Below the pieces are notes generated by a model. The model saw only the letters and a program-made list of their open reading frames with translations. It was not told the origin of the DNA and searched no databases. A program made the position numbers and the translations under genes. DNA of 64,000 nt from Acidimicrobiales bacterium (GTDB lineage: Bacteria > Actinomycetota > Acidimicrobiia > Acidimicrobiales > Aldehydirespiratoraceae), in the NCBI GenBank assembly GCA_029247365.1, contig JAQWLJ010000064.1, positions 1 to 64,000 of the forward strand, written 5' to 3'. Below, piece after piece: positions 26,517 through 35,789 of the stretch (its first letter is position 1; the number at the start of each line of letters is the position of its first letter).

Positions 26517-27413
26517 TTAACGCTCGATCTGTGCCTCGACATCGTTGCGTGCCGAGGCCTCTGCATCGCGTTTGGCTTGACGTTTCTCGGCTTCCTTCAT
26601 GCCCTCGGGGCAGCGGTCGACGTAGGGACACCAACTGCACAACGGGCCAGTACGAGGCTCGAATTCGTCCGTGGCACACGCAGCGTTGATGGCCGACCAT
26701 GTACCCGCAAGCTTCTCGACGACACCGTCGAGTTCATCTTGCGTCACCCTGATGCCGACTGGCCGCTGGCCGAGATACAAAAGCCGGGCGTGCACCGGCA
26801 TCTCACCGGTGGCCTCCTGGACTGCGGCGGCGTACAGGAGGACCTGGTCGAGTCGCCCTCGCCGGTAGCGCGGGGACGGCGCCTTGCCCGACTTGTAGTC
26901 CGTGACGACGAGACCATCACCTTCCTGGTCGAGCCGATCCACGATGCCGCGAAACGGCACACCACCAAGGTCTGCTCGGACATCTTGTTCGGTCGCTCGC
27001 ACCTCGACAGCCGTTGGATCTTCGAGCGTCCACAGGCCCTCGATCGCCTTCCACGCCTTCCAACGGAACTGCTTCGCAGTTGTTTCGTCATACCGCAGCG
27101 CCTTGTAGTCCTCGTCGGCTTCAACGTCGGGCCATTCCTCGCGCGCAATGACCTTGGCCGCCTCGACAGTGCGCTCCTCGGGTGCACGCTGCATGAACAA
27201 CTCGAGCACCCGGTGCGCGAAGCTGCCGGCGAGTGCTGCCTCCCCGGGCGGATCGGGAAGACGCTCGACGTAACGCATCCGCCAGCGCCGTGGGCACTGC
27301 TCGAACGTACCCGCACCCGACGGCGAGAGTCGTGAAGGCGGGGTCGGAATGCCAACCCCGACCGGTGTGGCCACCGCAGCGGATGACGGCACGTCGCCGG
27401 AATCGGACTCCAT
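26517..27413 (-). CDS. RecB-family PD-(D/E)XK nuclease with Fe-S cysteines
   Basis: 298 residues from ATG27413; the frame stays open far upstream to 28382, but that is antisense to the alcohol dehydrogenase. The nuclease core is in GIVDRLDQEGDGLVVTDYKSGK (Asp and D-x-K, about residues 180-200), after a first Cys in FEQCPRRWRMRYV. The last part has LCSWCPYVDRCPEG with three Cys, which with the first Cys gives the 4-Cys iron-sulfur pattern of AddB, Cas4 and stand-alone RecB-like exonucleases. No CRISPR array or cas genes are present, so a role in recombination or repair is more likely. The C-terminal tail is basic and repetitive. Confidence 0.83.
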   Translation of the reverse strand: MESDSGDVPSSAAVATPVGVGIPTPPSRLSPSGAGTFEQCPRRWRMRYVERLPDPPGEAALAGSFAHRVLELFMQRAPEERTVEAAKVIAREEWPDVEADEDYKALRYDETTAKQFRWKAWKAIEGLWTLEDPTAVEVRATEQDVRADLGGVPFRGIVDRLDQEGDGLVVTDYKSGKAPSPRYRRGRLDQVLLYAAAVQEATGEMPVHARLLYLGQRPVGIRVTQDELDGVVEKLAGTWSAINAACATDEFEPRTGPLCSWCPYVDRCPEGMKEAEKRQAKRDAEASARNDVEAQIER

Positions 27414-27473
27414 GTACCTAGGTCTACTGCATGGGAGTGACAGTCGCCCGGCCCCTGCCCTACCGTGCGCTCT

Positions 27474-28574
27474 ATGAAGACACGTGCTGCCGTCGCCTAC
27501 GAAGTCAACGAGCCCTGGGTCATCGATGACTTCGAGCTCCGCGACCCCGGCCCCGATGAGCTCCTCGTCAAGATGAGTTTCGCCGGCCTCTGTCACTCTG
27601 ACGAACACATCCGGATGGGCGACTTCACTGAAGCGGCTCTCCCGATGGTGTGCGGCCACGAGGGGTCTGGCGTCGTTGAGTACGTGGGCGACAACGTCCG
27701 CGGCTTCGCGGTCGGTGACCACGTTGCGGCCTCGTTTATTCCGTCGTGTGGCCGTTGCCCCTCGTGCGCGAATGGTGAGCAGTACCTCTGCGACAACGGC
27801 GCCGAGATCATGGCAGGTGACACCAAATTCATTGGACCCCGCGGGGACGTCCGGGCGATGAGCGGTATCGGCACGTTCTCGGAGTACTCCGTCGTCCACG
27901 AGAACTCGCTGGTCCCAGTCGGTGATTGGTACCCACTCGAGACGGTCTCCTTGTGCTCGTGTGGTGTGGCCACCGGATGGGGTTCGGCCGTGAACGTTGC
28001 CCAGGTCAAGGCGGGCGACACGGTGGTGATCATCGGGACCGGGGGCATCGGCGTCAACGCCGTCCAGGGTGCCGCAATGGCCGGAGCTGCCAACGTGATC
28101 GCAGTCGACCCGGTCGAGATGAAGCGCGAGTTCGCCCAGACCATGGGAGCCACCCATGCAGTCGCCTCGATCGAAGAAGCCGGGCCGCTCGTGCAAGAGC
28201 TGTCGTGGGGTCGCGGAGCCAACGAGGTAATCATCACGGTTGGCGACGCCACCTCTGACCTCTTCGCACCTGCGATGGGGCTCGTCGGCAAGGGCGGCAG
28301 CCTCACACTCACGTCGCTGTCCAACATGGCGCAGAACGACATCAGCCTCAACACCGTGGACTTCGCCATGAGCGGCAAGCACCTACACGGCTCGATCTAC
28401 GGCTATTGCAACCCGCGCGCCGACATACCAAAACTTCTTCGCCTCTACGACCAGGGCAAGCTCAAGCTCGACGAGCTCGTCACGAAGAAGTACTCCCTCG
28501 ACGACATAAACGAGGGTTACCGGGCGCTCCACGCAGGTGAGATCATCCGCGGCCTCATTGACTTCTCGATGTGA
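27474..28574 (+). CDS. Zinc-dependent alcohol dehydrogenase, NDMA-dependent (Rxyl_3153) type
   Basis: 366 residues from ATG27474. It is a medium-chain dehydrogenase with catalytic zinc ligands in FAGLCHSDEHIRMG and VCGHEGSG, a structural zinc site CGRCPSCANGEQYLC, and a Rossmann motif VVIIGTGGIGVNAVQGA. The overall sequence (FTEAALPMVCGHEGSGVVEY, WGSAVNVAQVKAGDTV) matches NDMA-dependent nicotinoprotein alcohol dehydrogenases. In many actinobacteria these keep NAD tightly bound and pass electrons to mycofactocin. No mycofactocin genes are in the window. Convenient electron link to alcohol or steroid side-chain oxidation is only inference. Confidence 0.85.
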   Translation: MKTRAAVAYEVNEPWVIDDFELRDPGPDELLVKMSFAGLCHSDEHIRMGDFTEAALPMVCGHEGSGVVEYVGDNVRGFAVGDHVAASFIPSCGRCPSCANGEQYLCDNGAEIMAGDTKFIGPRGDVRAMSGIGTFSEYSVVHENSLVPVGDWYPLETVSLCSCGVATGWGSAVNVAQVKAGDTVVIIGTGGIGVNAVQGAAMAGAANVIAVDPVEMKREFAQTMGATHAVASIEEAGPLVQELSWGRGANEVIITVGDATSDLFAPAMGLVGKGGSLTLTSLSNMAQNDISLNTVDFAMSGKHLHGSIYGYCNPRADIPKLLRLYDQGKLKLDELVTKKYSLDDINEGYRALHAGEIIRGLIDFSM

Positions 28575-28586
28575 TACGCCTGTCTC

Positions 28587-29432
28587 ATGGGTCGCATTCG
28601 TAACACGTTCCGTCTCGCTCGCACCTCATGGGACGTCCTCCAGAAGGACCGAGAGCTAGCGCTCCTGCCGGTGATCAGCGTGATTCTGACGCTCATCGTG
28701 CTCACCGTGTTTGTGGTTCCCGGGTTGCTGGCCATCGATTGGGACGCCCTCGACCAGGGCACCACACGCGACGAGTCGGCCATCCCCGCCCTCAGCTACG
28801 TGCTGTTCACGCTCGGCGGTGCCGGCGCGGCGATCGTCAGCGTGTTCTTCGTCGGTGCGCTCATCGCCGGCGCCCACGAGCGCCTGTCCGGCGGCGACCC
28901 CACGGTGCGCAGCTCGATCACCCGCGCGTACGAGCGCATCCCCGGCCTCGTGCCGTGGGCGCTGCTCAGCTTCACGGTGGTCAACATTCTTCGGGCGCTG
29001 CGCGAACGACTGGGGGGCCTAGGCCACTTCATCTTCGGCACCATCGAGGTCGGGTTCGACGTTGCCGCCTTCCTCACCATCCCAGCGATCGTCATCGACA
29101 ACAAGGGCCCAATCGAAGGGTTCAAGACGTCAGCGAGCCTGCTCCGGCAGACGTGGGGCGAGAACCTCGCGGCCCGCGTCGGATTCGGCCTGCTCGGCTT
29201 CGTTGCCATCCTTCCCGCCGTTGCGCTCATCGCGTTGGTCGCCGCTGCGGGATCGGCCGTCCTCACCATAATCGGGGTCGCAGTCATCGCTGTGTACATC
29301 GGGATCGTGTTCGCGGTCATCAGCGCCATGAGCGGCATCTTCCAGGCGGCGCTCTACCTCTACGCCACCACCGGCAGCGTCCCCGAGGGCTTCGAGAACG
29401 CAGAACTCGGCTTGAGCTTCGCCCGGCGCTGA
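28587..29432 (+). CDS. DUF6159-family polytopic membrane protein
   Basis: 281 residues, five or six membrane helices (LALLPVISVILTLIVLTVF, VLFTLGGAGAAIVSVFFVG, VGFGLLGFVAILPAVALIAL and others). The N-terminus RIRNTFRLARTSWDVLQKD, the loop SITRAYERIPGLVPWALLS and IVIDNKGPIEGFKTSASLLRQ with TWGENL are typical of the uncharacterised DUF6159 family. Function is unknown; the fold resembles membrane proteins of the YesL/DUF975 kind. It starts 12 bases after the alcohol dehydrogenase and may be in the same transcript. Confidence 0.75.
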   Translation: MGRIRNTFRLARTSWDVLQKDRELALLPVISVILTLIVLTVFVVPGLLAIDWDALDQGTTRDESAIPALSYVLFTLGGAGAAIVSVFFVGALIAGAHERLSGGDPTVRSSITRAYERIPGLVPWALLSFTVVNILRALRERLGGLGHFIFGTIEVGFDVAAFLTIPAIVIDNKGPIEGFKTSASLLRQTWGENLAARVGFGLLGFVAILPAVALIALVAAAGSAVLTIIGVAVIAVYIGIVFAVISAMSGIFQAALYLYATTGSVPEGFENAELGLSFARR

Positions 29433-30162
29433 GCGCCACTCGCAGCTTTCAAGGATCAGCCGGGGCGAGACACCGGTTCTCGAGTGGTTTCCCGCCGGCT
29501 TCCGGCAGGCGCTCGTTGGCATCGCGATTTTCGCTGTCGGGGGCATCGGTGACGGTATCTGGCACACGGCGTTTGGCGTGGAGGTCGGAATCGATGCACT
29601 GCTGTCTCCTACGCACCTGATCTTGTTCTCGGGTGCCCTGATCCTCACCTGGAACCCGGTACGCGCCGCTGCGGCCCGACAGGACCAGACGCCCACACTC
29701 GCGCTTGGCCCAGCGGCAGTCGCAACATCACTGATGGTGTTCTTCATCGAGCACATCTTTTCCCTGTCGGAGACCTGGATCGCAAGCGTCCCGTTCGAGC
29801 CCAAAAACGACAATCAAAACTGGGAGTACGTATCGGTCTTCCTCGCAAGCGCTGCCGTGCAGATCACCGTGCTGTTGGGCCCGCTGCTGCTCGTGGTCCG
29901 CCGCTGGCAACTACCAATCGGTTCGGCCACGGTTATCTGGGATCTCGCAGCGCTCGGCGAGCGCACCGCCTTCAGCCACGGCTGGTCCGGTGTGCAGGCG
30001 GCCGTCGTCGGTGGGCTCGTATTCGACCTAACCAACTGGTTCGCACCGTTCATCGGACGAGAGCTCTCCGTTGCCACCTTCTTCGGCCCTGCCGCAGCGT
30101 TCGCGACCTACTTCCTGATCGCCAGCGGTGATCAGGGGATCGCGAGGCCGACAGAGGCCTAG
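29416..30162 (+). pseudogene. 5'-truncated polytopic membrane protein
   Basis: The open frame begins right after a stop at 29413-29415 and has no ATG, GTG or TTG until GTG29578, yet the sequence before that GTG is clearly part of the protein: ETPVLEWFPAGFRQALVG, IAIFAVGGIGDGIWHTAFG, then VEVGIDALLSPTHLILFSG. Two to four further helices follow to 30162. Homologues I recall of this actinobacterial membrane family carry about 100 residues and further helices ahead of this point. The start is therefore missing, probably deleted at the junction with the preceding gene. If translated from 29578 the product is 194 residues. Function unknown. Confidence 0.55.
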
Positions 30163-30176
30163 CGTGGCGATGAGCC

Positions 30177-32252
30177 TCACACGTCGAGCGTTGCCGCGTC
30201 GACCAGAGCGCTGTTCTTCACCAAAAAGTCGCGACGGACGCCGACATCGGTGCCCATGAGGACATCGAACATCTTCGAGGCTTCCTTCGCCTGCTCGGCG
30301 TCATCCATCGTGAGCCGCCTGAGAGTTCGCGTCTCAGGATTGAGCGCACAGTGCCGCAGCTCGTCAACGTTCATCTCACCCAGACCCTTGAACCGCTGCC
30401 ACTTGATGTTCTCCCGCTTGCGGTTGCCCTTGCAGAGCTCATCGGTGACAGCTTCTCGCTCGTCGTCGCTGTACACCCGGTAGATCTGATCGCCGACCTT
30501 GGTGGTATAGAGCGGGGGTTGCGCGGCGTAGACATTTCCGGCCTCAAGCATCGGTCGCATGTACTCATGGATCAGCGTGAGCAGCAAGCACCGGATATGA
30601 CTACCGTCGACATCGGCATCGCACAGAATGACGATGCGGCCGTACCGGGCATCATCGAGGTTGAAGTCGCGACCAGCGCCGGCCCCCACCGATGTGAACA
30701 GCGCTTGCGCCTCGGCATTGTCGAGTACCTGCTTCTGACTTGCCTTTGCTGCGTTCACCACCTTGCCCCGAAGCGGCAGGATGGCCATCGTCTCGGAGTC
30801 GCGACCTCGCTTCGCCGGGCCCGCGGCGGAGTCGCCTTCGACGAGGATGATCTCGCTATCGGCTCCGTGTTTTCTGCAGTCGGCGAGTTTCTCCGGCATG
30901 CCGGTGGATCCGAGCTTCGCCGCCTTGCGCTTGTTCTCGAGGACCTGCTTGGACGCAACCCGGTTTTGGATCGCAGTGGCTAGCTTGTCGGCGATGGCCT
31001 TGAGGTGGCTCCGTGGCCCGCCGCCAGGCTCCATCCACTCCTTGAGCTGCTCGTAGACGATCCGACTGACAATGCCCTCGATCGCCGGCGTGCCCAACTC
31101 CTGCTTAGTCTGACCGCGGAACTGCGGTTCGGGGAAGGTCACCTTGATCGCAGCGACGAGCCCTTCTTGGACATCGTCCTTGACCGCCTTGTGCTTGTCT
31201 TCCTTCTTGAGCTTGGCGAGCTTGCGATTGTCTTTCAGCACGACGTTGTTGACGACGCGCGTGAGTGCCTTGTCGAACCCGGCTTGGTGCGTGCCGCCCT
31301 GGCTCGTGGGAATCGTGTTGACAAACGATGCGATCTTCGTGTCGTAGCCGCCGGCCCATCGCAGCGCGACGTCGACGCGGCACTCCCGCTCGACGTCGGT
31401 CATCTTCCCGTCGACCGGCACCTTTTCAGTGAACGTGTCGATTCCCGAGCAGGTGATGATCTGGTTGACCGGCGTTCCGGTGGCCAAGTGTTCGACAAGG
31501 TCGGCGAGGCCGCCGCGGCTCACGAACTCGAACGGCTCGGACAGCCGTTTGGCATCGCCAACCGACGACGCGGTGCGCTTGTCGACAACTGCGACCTTCA
31601 TCCCTGGCACGAGGAAGCAGGCCTGCGTCGCACGGGTACAGATCTCGTCGACGTCGATGATGGCATCGGGATCGAAGATGTCGAAGTCGGGCCAAAAACG
31701 CACGCGGGTACCCGTCTTGTTCTGAGAAATGCGCTTGATCTTCGCGAGATTTCGGCCGGCCTTGAACGCGGAGCCAGTGAACTGGCCGGCAATCCGCTCG
31801 TTGAAACCAAGCAAGTGGGTTGCGCCGTCGCGATCGACCTCGACGATCAGCTTCGCCGACAGGGCGTTGACAACCGAGGCACCAACGCCGTGGAGTCCGC
31901 CAGATGACGAGTACGCGCCTCCCCCGAACTTTCCGCCGGCATGCAGCTCGGTGAAGACGACTTCGAGCGCCGACACTTTTCGCTTGGCGTGCATGCCGGT
32001 GGGGATGCCACGGCCGTTGTCAGACACTTCGATCGACTTGTCGCGGTGCAGCGTAATTTCGACCTTGCTTGCGAACCCAGCCGATGCTTCATCGACGGCG
32101 TTGTCGATGAGCTCCCACACGAGATGCATGAGACCGTCGGAGCCGGTGCCACCGATGTACATGCCGGGGCGCTTGCGGACGGCCTCCAAACCTTCAAGGG
32201 TCTGGATGGCGTCGGCGTCATAGCCGGTGGAGGCAGGCTTCTTCGCAGGCAC
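30177..32252 (-). CDS. parE: DNA topoisomerase IV/gyrase-like subunit B
   Basis: 691 residues with all type IIA B-subunit features: the GHKL ATPase region (ELIDNAVDEASAG, VSDNGRGIPTGMH, GGLHGVGASVVNALS), transducer domain (SQGGTHQAGFDKAL), TOPRIM motif ILVEGDSAAGPAKRGRD, the metal-binding LCDADVDGSHIRCLLLT and the tail QRFKGLGEMNVDEL. PLRGKVVNAAKASQ at the TOPRIM differs from the usual GyrB pattern and favours a ParE-like second enzyme. The A subunit is not adjacent, so it must lie elsewhere in the genome. It relaxes or decatenates DNA. Confidence 0.9.
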   Translation of the reverse strand: MPAKKPASTGYDADAIQTLEGLEAVRKRPGMYIGGTGSDGLMHLVWELIDNAVDEASAGFASKVEITLHRDKSIEVSDNGRGIPTGMHAKRKVSALEVVFTELHAGGKFGGGAYSSSGGLHGVGASVVNALSAKLIVEVDRDGATHLLGFNERIAGQFTGSAFKAGRNLAKIKRISQNKTGTRVRFWPDFDIFDPDAIIDVDEICTRATQACFLVPGMKVAVVDKRTASSVGDAKRLSEPFEFVSRGGLADLVEHLATGTPVNQIITCSGIDTFTEKVPVDGKMTDVERECRVDVALRWAGGYDTKIASFVNTIPTSQGGTHQAGFDKALTRVVNNVVLKDNRKLAKLKKEDKHKAVKDDVQEGLVAAIKVTFPEPQFRGQTKQELGTPAIEGIVSRIVYEQLKEWMEPGGGPRSHLKAIADKLATAIQNRVASKQVLENKRKAAKLGSTGMPEKLADCRKHGADSEIILVEGDSAAGPAKRGRDSETMAILPLRGKVVNAAKASQKQVLDNAEAQALFTSVGAGAGRDFNLDDARYGRIVILCDADVDGSHIRCLLLTLIHEYMRPMLEAGNVYAAQPPLYTTKVGDQIYRVYSDDEREAVTDELCKGNRKRENIKWQRFKGLGEMNVDELRHCALNPETRTLRRLTMDDAEQAKEASKMFDVLMGTDVGVRRDFLVKNSALVDAATLDV

Positions 32253-32396
32253 GGAGCGAACGTAGCCCGACCTTGTGACACTGCGGTGTCAACCCCAGCA
32301 ACCATGTTGGCGCGCTCGACCGGGGAGGTGTGCCCGATCAGGGGGCCGGTACTGATCTGCAGCACCAACACCAGTTGACGGTTGAGGGCCGGTCGA

Positions 32397-32897
32397 TCAT
32401 GCGGGTTCGCCCACGACGATGACCTTCGAATAGTCCTCGCCGGCTGCGTCGCACAGAGCCCGGTAGGCACCCAGGATCGACTGCGCGTCGGTAATACCGA
32501 CGACTTGGCCATCGGCATCGATATTGACGTTGGCGCCGTAGATCGCGAACCAAACCTCGGTGACCTCGTCATTGTCGGCGCGCACGGTGAGGGTGTGGAC
32601 AGAGTGGGCCGGTTCGAAAAGATAAGAGCCGGCGCGGTTTTCGTACTGTGGATACTCGGCATATCCCCAGGCGCCTGCAATCGTGAAGGCGAAGACCGAA
32701 CCTGTGTGGTAGTGGGTTTGCACCTGGTAACCAGGCGGGAACCGGTTGACCAGCACCCAGAGACCCTGGTTTAGGTCGACGTGCAGCAGCTTGATGCCCA
32801 ACTCGCCGGCATAGACCCACGGAACCTGGTCGGCCCCGACGTGCATCGCTTCGGTAATCCCGCGCATCGGAACCATTGGCATGGGTGCGTCGCTCAT
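32397..32897 (-). CDS. Cupin protein, 2,4'-dihydroxyacetophenone dioxygenase-like
   Basis: 166 residues. The cupin motif 1 is PGYQVQTHYHTGSVFAFTIAG (two His, a Glu replaced by Phe region), with a second half VRADNDEVTEVWFAIYG. GELGIKLLHVDLNQGLWVLV near the start and YPQYENRAGSYLFEPAHSVHTL match the ChrR/DAD-like cupins annotated as dihydroxyacetophenone dioxygenase family. An Fe-dependent ring or side-chain dioxygenase is plausible, but substrate and activity are uncertain. It lies alone, with 144- and 186-base flanks that hold no other gene. Confidence 0.65.
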   Translation of the reverse strand: MSDAPMPMVPMRGITEAMHVGADQVPWVYAGELGIKLLHVDLNQGLWVLVNRFPPGYQVQTHYHTGSVFAFTIAGAWGYAEYPQYENRAGSYLFEPAHSVHTLTVRADNDEVTEVWFAIYGANVNIDADGQVVGITDAQSILGAYRALCDAAGEDYSKVIVVGEPA

Positions 32898-33083
32898 GCA
32901 ACGGACACTAGGTCAGCTGATTGGCAGGCGACGACCCGCCGATCGCAGTCGCCAACGAAACCGCAGACTGACCGTCGCTCACCGAGGTCCCAGAACGCTG
33001 GTCACTCGATTTCCTTCCGAGACAGGTCTCAGGCACAGCGACCATCGCCGTCACCGCCGGGTCGTCGGTTCTGGTTCCCGACC

Positions 33084-34304
33084 TCAGCCCTGCGGCTTTG
33101 GCTCTTTCGGGAGTCCGAGCACCATCTCGCCGAGGATGTTTCGCTGAACCTGACTGGTACCGGCGTAGATCGTCCCAGCGCGGGCGTTGTAGAACGCGCC
33201 AACCCACGAGCCAGCGTCGTTCGGCGCGCCCGGCGCGTCGGAATGGAACGACTTCTTGGCCGTCGACCCCGACAGCATCGACTCAGGGCCGACCACATCA
33301 AGCGCGAGCTCGGTGAGCCGCTTGTGGTACTCGCTCCAATAGAGCTTGAACATCGACTCAGCCGGACCCGGCTGGGCACCACCCAGAAAGCGGGTGAGCG
33401 TGCCCATACCCAGGTAGCGCATGATCTCGACCTTGATATAGGTCGACGCAAGACGGTCGCGCAGCACGGGATCAGCATTCGCGCCTGTCCGTTTGGCATT
33501 CTCGGCGAGCTTCTCCCACTCGGCCTTGAACATGAGCGGTTGCGTGGCCGCGGACTCACCGCGCTCGTAGCCGAGCAAGGTCATTGCGACGGCCCAGCCA
33601 CCGTTGACCTCGCCCACCACGTTGTCCTTGTGCGTCCGGGCGTCGGAAAAGAAGGTCTCGTTGAAGTCGTGGTCACCCGACAGCATTTGGATCGGACGGA
33701 CTTCGACCCCATCTTGATCCACTGGGCACAGGATGAACGAAATGCCGCGATGCTTTGGGGCGTCAGGATCAGTTCGGCAGAGCACGAAGATCCAGTTGGC
33801 GAACTGGCCAGCAGACGTCCAGATCTTCTGGCCGTTGATGACCCACTCGTCGCCGTCGAGCACGGCCTTACAGCCGAGACCGGCCAGATCGGAGCCGGCG
33901 TCAGGCTCGGAGTAACCCTGGCACCAGACGTCCTCGCCGCTGATGATGCGAGGGAGGAAATGCTGCTTCTGCTCTTCAGTGCCCCAGTGAAGGATCGTGT
34001 TGCCAACCATTTGGATCGAGAAGGCGTCGTTGCCAGCACCGGTCGGGGCACCGGCCCGCTCGAACTCCTCGGCCAGGATCACCTGTTCGAGCTCGGACAT
34101 GCCGCCGCCCCCGAACTCGGTGGGCCACGACGGCGCGAGCAGGCCATTGGCGGCGAGCTTTTGACGCCAGTCATCGGTCCACTCGTGCGCCTCGTCCACC
34201 GACATTGCGCCGTAGCCGGCCCATCCGTCGGGAAGGTTCGAGCCGAGGAACTCTTTGATGCGAGAGCGGAACGCCTCAGCCTCTGCGGTGTAGGTCGGGT
34301 CCAT
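33084..34304 (-). CDS. Acyl-CoA dehydrogenase
   Basis: 406 residues from ATG34304 (MDPTYTAEAEAFRSRIKEFL). The FAD acyl-CoA dehydrogenase fold is clear: EFGGGGMSELEQVILAEEFER, WCQGYSEPDAGSDLAGL, VINGQKIWTSAGQFANWIF, and the C-terminal FYNARAGTIYAGTSQVQRNIL. It oxidises acyl-CoA to trans-2-enoyl-CoA with electrons to an ETF. The chain is of the actinobacterial FadE type found in steroid and branched-chain lipid degradation. It is separated by about 4.5 kb from the steroid block, so a shared pathway is only suggested. Confidence 0.9.
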   Translation of the reverse strand: MDPTYTAEAEAFRSRIKEFLGSNLPDGWAGYGAMSVDEAHEWTDDWRQKLAANGLLAPSWPTEFGGGGMSELEQVILAEEFERAGAPTGAGNDAFSIQMVGNTILHWGTEEQKQHFLPRIISGEDVWCQGYSEPDAGSDLAGLGCKAVLDGDEWVINGQKIWTSAGQFANWIFVLCRTDPDAPKHRGISFILCPVDQDGVEVRPIQMLSGDHDFNETFFSDARTHKDNVVGEVNGGWAVAMTLLGYERGESAATQPLMFKAEWEKLAENAKRTGANADPVLRDRLASTYIKVEIMRYLGMGTLTRFLGGAQPGPAESMFKLYWSEYHKRLTELALDVVGPESMLSGSTAKKSFHSDAPGAPNDAGSWVGAFYNARAGTIYAGTSQVQRNILGEMVLGLPKEPKPQG

Positions 34305-34366
34305 GGCGGTTGACGGTACCGCGGCGGCGTTCTCCAACCCAACTGTGGGGCCCTACCCTTGACACC

Positions 34367-34522
34367 ATGCTCGCCGCGAACATGCTGGCCCATCAGGGCG
34401 GTTGGGACGAGATCCTTCTCGTCGCTGGGCCGCTGGTGGTCTTCGGCGGCCTGCTCGCTATCGCCCGCCGCCGTGCTATCGCCCTGGCATCTCAGGCCGC
34501 CAACGAGGAGCCGACCGATTAG
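34367..34522 (+). CDS. Small single-helix membrane protein
   Basis: 51 residues from ATG34367. A short polar start (LAANMLAHQGGWDE) is followed by one membrane helix (ILLVAGPLVVFGGLLAIA) and a charged tail (RRRAIALASQAANEEPTD). It lies between the divergent acyl-CoA dehydrogenase and murA, overlapping the murA 3' end by four bases. Proteins this short are easily missed; the membrane helix and good composition argue it is real. Function unknown. Confidence 0.5.
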   Translation: MLAANMLAHQGGWDEILLVAGPLVVFGGLLAIARRRAIALASQAANEEPTD

Positions 34523-35784
34523 CGGTACGAGACGTTGCCACCGATCCCGTTGAGCTTGCCTGCGATATCGTCGTAACCCCGGGCGACATGCTCGGCGTCG
34601 GCCACGACCGTTTCGCCCTCCGCCGCAAGACCAGCGATCACCAGGGCTGCGCCGGCTCTGATGTCGTGGGCCCGAACGGGAGCACCCGACAGCTTCTCGA
34701 CACCGCGGATAATGGCGTGATGCGAGTCGGTACGAATATCAGCACCCATGCGGCGTAGTTCGTCGACATAGCGGAACCGACCCGAGAAAAGATTCTCGGT
34801 GACGATCCCCACGCCTTCGGTCGACGCGAGCAACGTCACCAGGAAAGGCTTGAAGTCAGTTGCGATTCCCGGGTAGGGAAGCGACTGGCAATCGGCTGAG
34901 GACAAGCGGCGGCCTGCGAGAGCCCAAATGCCGTCAGGATCATGCGAGATACGCATCCCCATCTCGCCAAGCTTCTGACAGAGCATGGTCATATGTTCAT
35001 GACGAGCACCCTCGACCGTGATCTCACCCCCGGCGATGCCAACCGCACACAGGTAGGTGGCGGCCTCGATGCGATCGGGAATGACGGTGTGGTTCGCCGA
35101 GTGGAGCGCGTCGGGAGCATCGACGCCGTCGATGGTGAGCGTCGACGATCCGGCGCCGACGATGCGAGCACCCATCTTGTTCAGCAGTTCACAAAGGTCG
35201 GCAATCTCGGGCTCTCGAGCTGCATTGTCGATGATGGTGGCGCCCTTGGCCCGCACCGCAGCCATCAGAAGATTTTCAGTAGCTCCCACCGATGGGAACT
35301 CGAGAAGGACCCGAGCACCCTGGAGATTCTCGGTGCGAGCGTGGATATAGCCATGGGCGGTGTCGAACTCGACGCCGAGTTCCTGCAACCCGCGGACGTG
35401 CATGTCGATCGGCCGGGGACCGAAATCGTCACCGCCTGGCAGCGCAACCCGGGCCTCGCCGCAGCGAGCGAGCATCGGCCCCATCACGACGATCGAGGCG
35501 CGGAACTGTTCGACAATCTCATAGGGAGCGACCGGTTCGATCTGGGCCGGCACGTCGATAGTGAGCTGGAGACCGTCGCGAGTGACGGTGCAACCGGTGG
35601 CGCGCAGCAGATCGCTCATCAAGTTGACGTCGGTGATGCGCGGCACGTTGAACAGCACGTAGCGGCCCTGCGAAAGGAGGGTCGCCGCCATCAACTTGAG
35701 CACCGAGTTCTTGGCGCCACCGACCGGGATTGAGCCCTCGAGCGGACCACTTCCCTGAACGGTGATGTGCGTAAACGACTGCAT
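34519..35784 (-). CDS. murA: UDP-N-acetylglucosamine 1-carboxyvinyltransferase, Cys-to-Asp type
   Basis: 421 residues from ATG35784. It transfers enolpyruvate from PEP to UDP-GlcNAc, the first committed step of peptidoglycan synthesis. The core includes VGGAKNSVLKLMAATLL (catalytic Lys25), RASIVVMGPMLARCG, EFPSVGATENLLMAA and RAGAALVIAGLAAEG. At the position of the E. coli active-site Cys115 (GGC-x3-RP) this protein has LPGGDDFGPRP, with Asp119. The same Cys-to-Asp change in Mycobacterium tuberculosis MurA gives intrinsic fosfomycin resistance. It begins five bases after azlD stops and ends the coupled operon from 38686. Confidence 0.94.
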   Translation of the reverse strand: MQSFTHITVQGSGPLEGSIPVGGAKNSVLKLMAATLLSQGRYVLFNVPRITDVNLMSDLLRATGCTVTRDGLQLTIDVPAQIEPVAPYEIVEQFRASIVVMGPMLARCGEARVALPGGDDFGPRPIDMHVRGLQELGVEFDTAHGYIHARTENLQGARVLLEFPSVGATENLLMAAVRAKGATIIDNAAREPEIADLCELLNKMGARIVGAGSSTLTIDGVDAPDALHSANHTVIPDRIEAATYLCAVGIAGGEITVEGARHEHMTMLCQKLGEMGMRISHDPDGIWALAGRRLSSADCQSLPYPGIATDFKPFLVTLLASTEGVGIVTENLFSGRFRYVDELRRMGADIRTDSHHAIIRGVEKLSGAPVRAHDIRAGAALVIAGLAAEGETVVADAEHVARGYDDIAGKLNGIGGNVSYR

Positions 35785-35789
35785 CAGAC

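Noticed and set aside
26517-27413. Cas4 identity for the RecB-like nuclease
   Set aside because: The Cys pattern is compatible, but there are no other cas genes or repeats nearby, and stand-alone RecB-family exonucleases share it.
32781-34313. 510-codon plus-strand ORF opposite the cupin and acyl-CoA dehydrogenase
   Set aside because: Antisense shadow; the minus-strand genes carry full family motifs.
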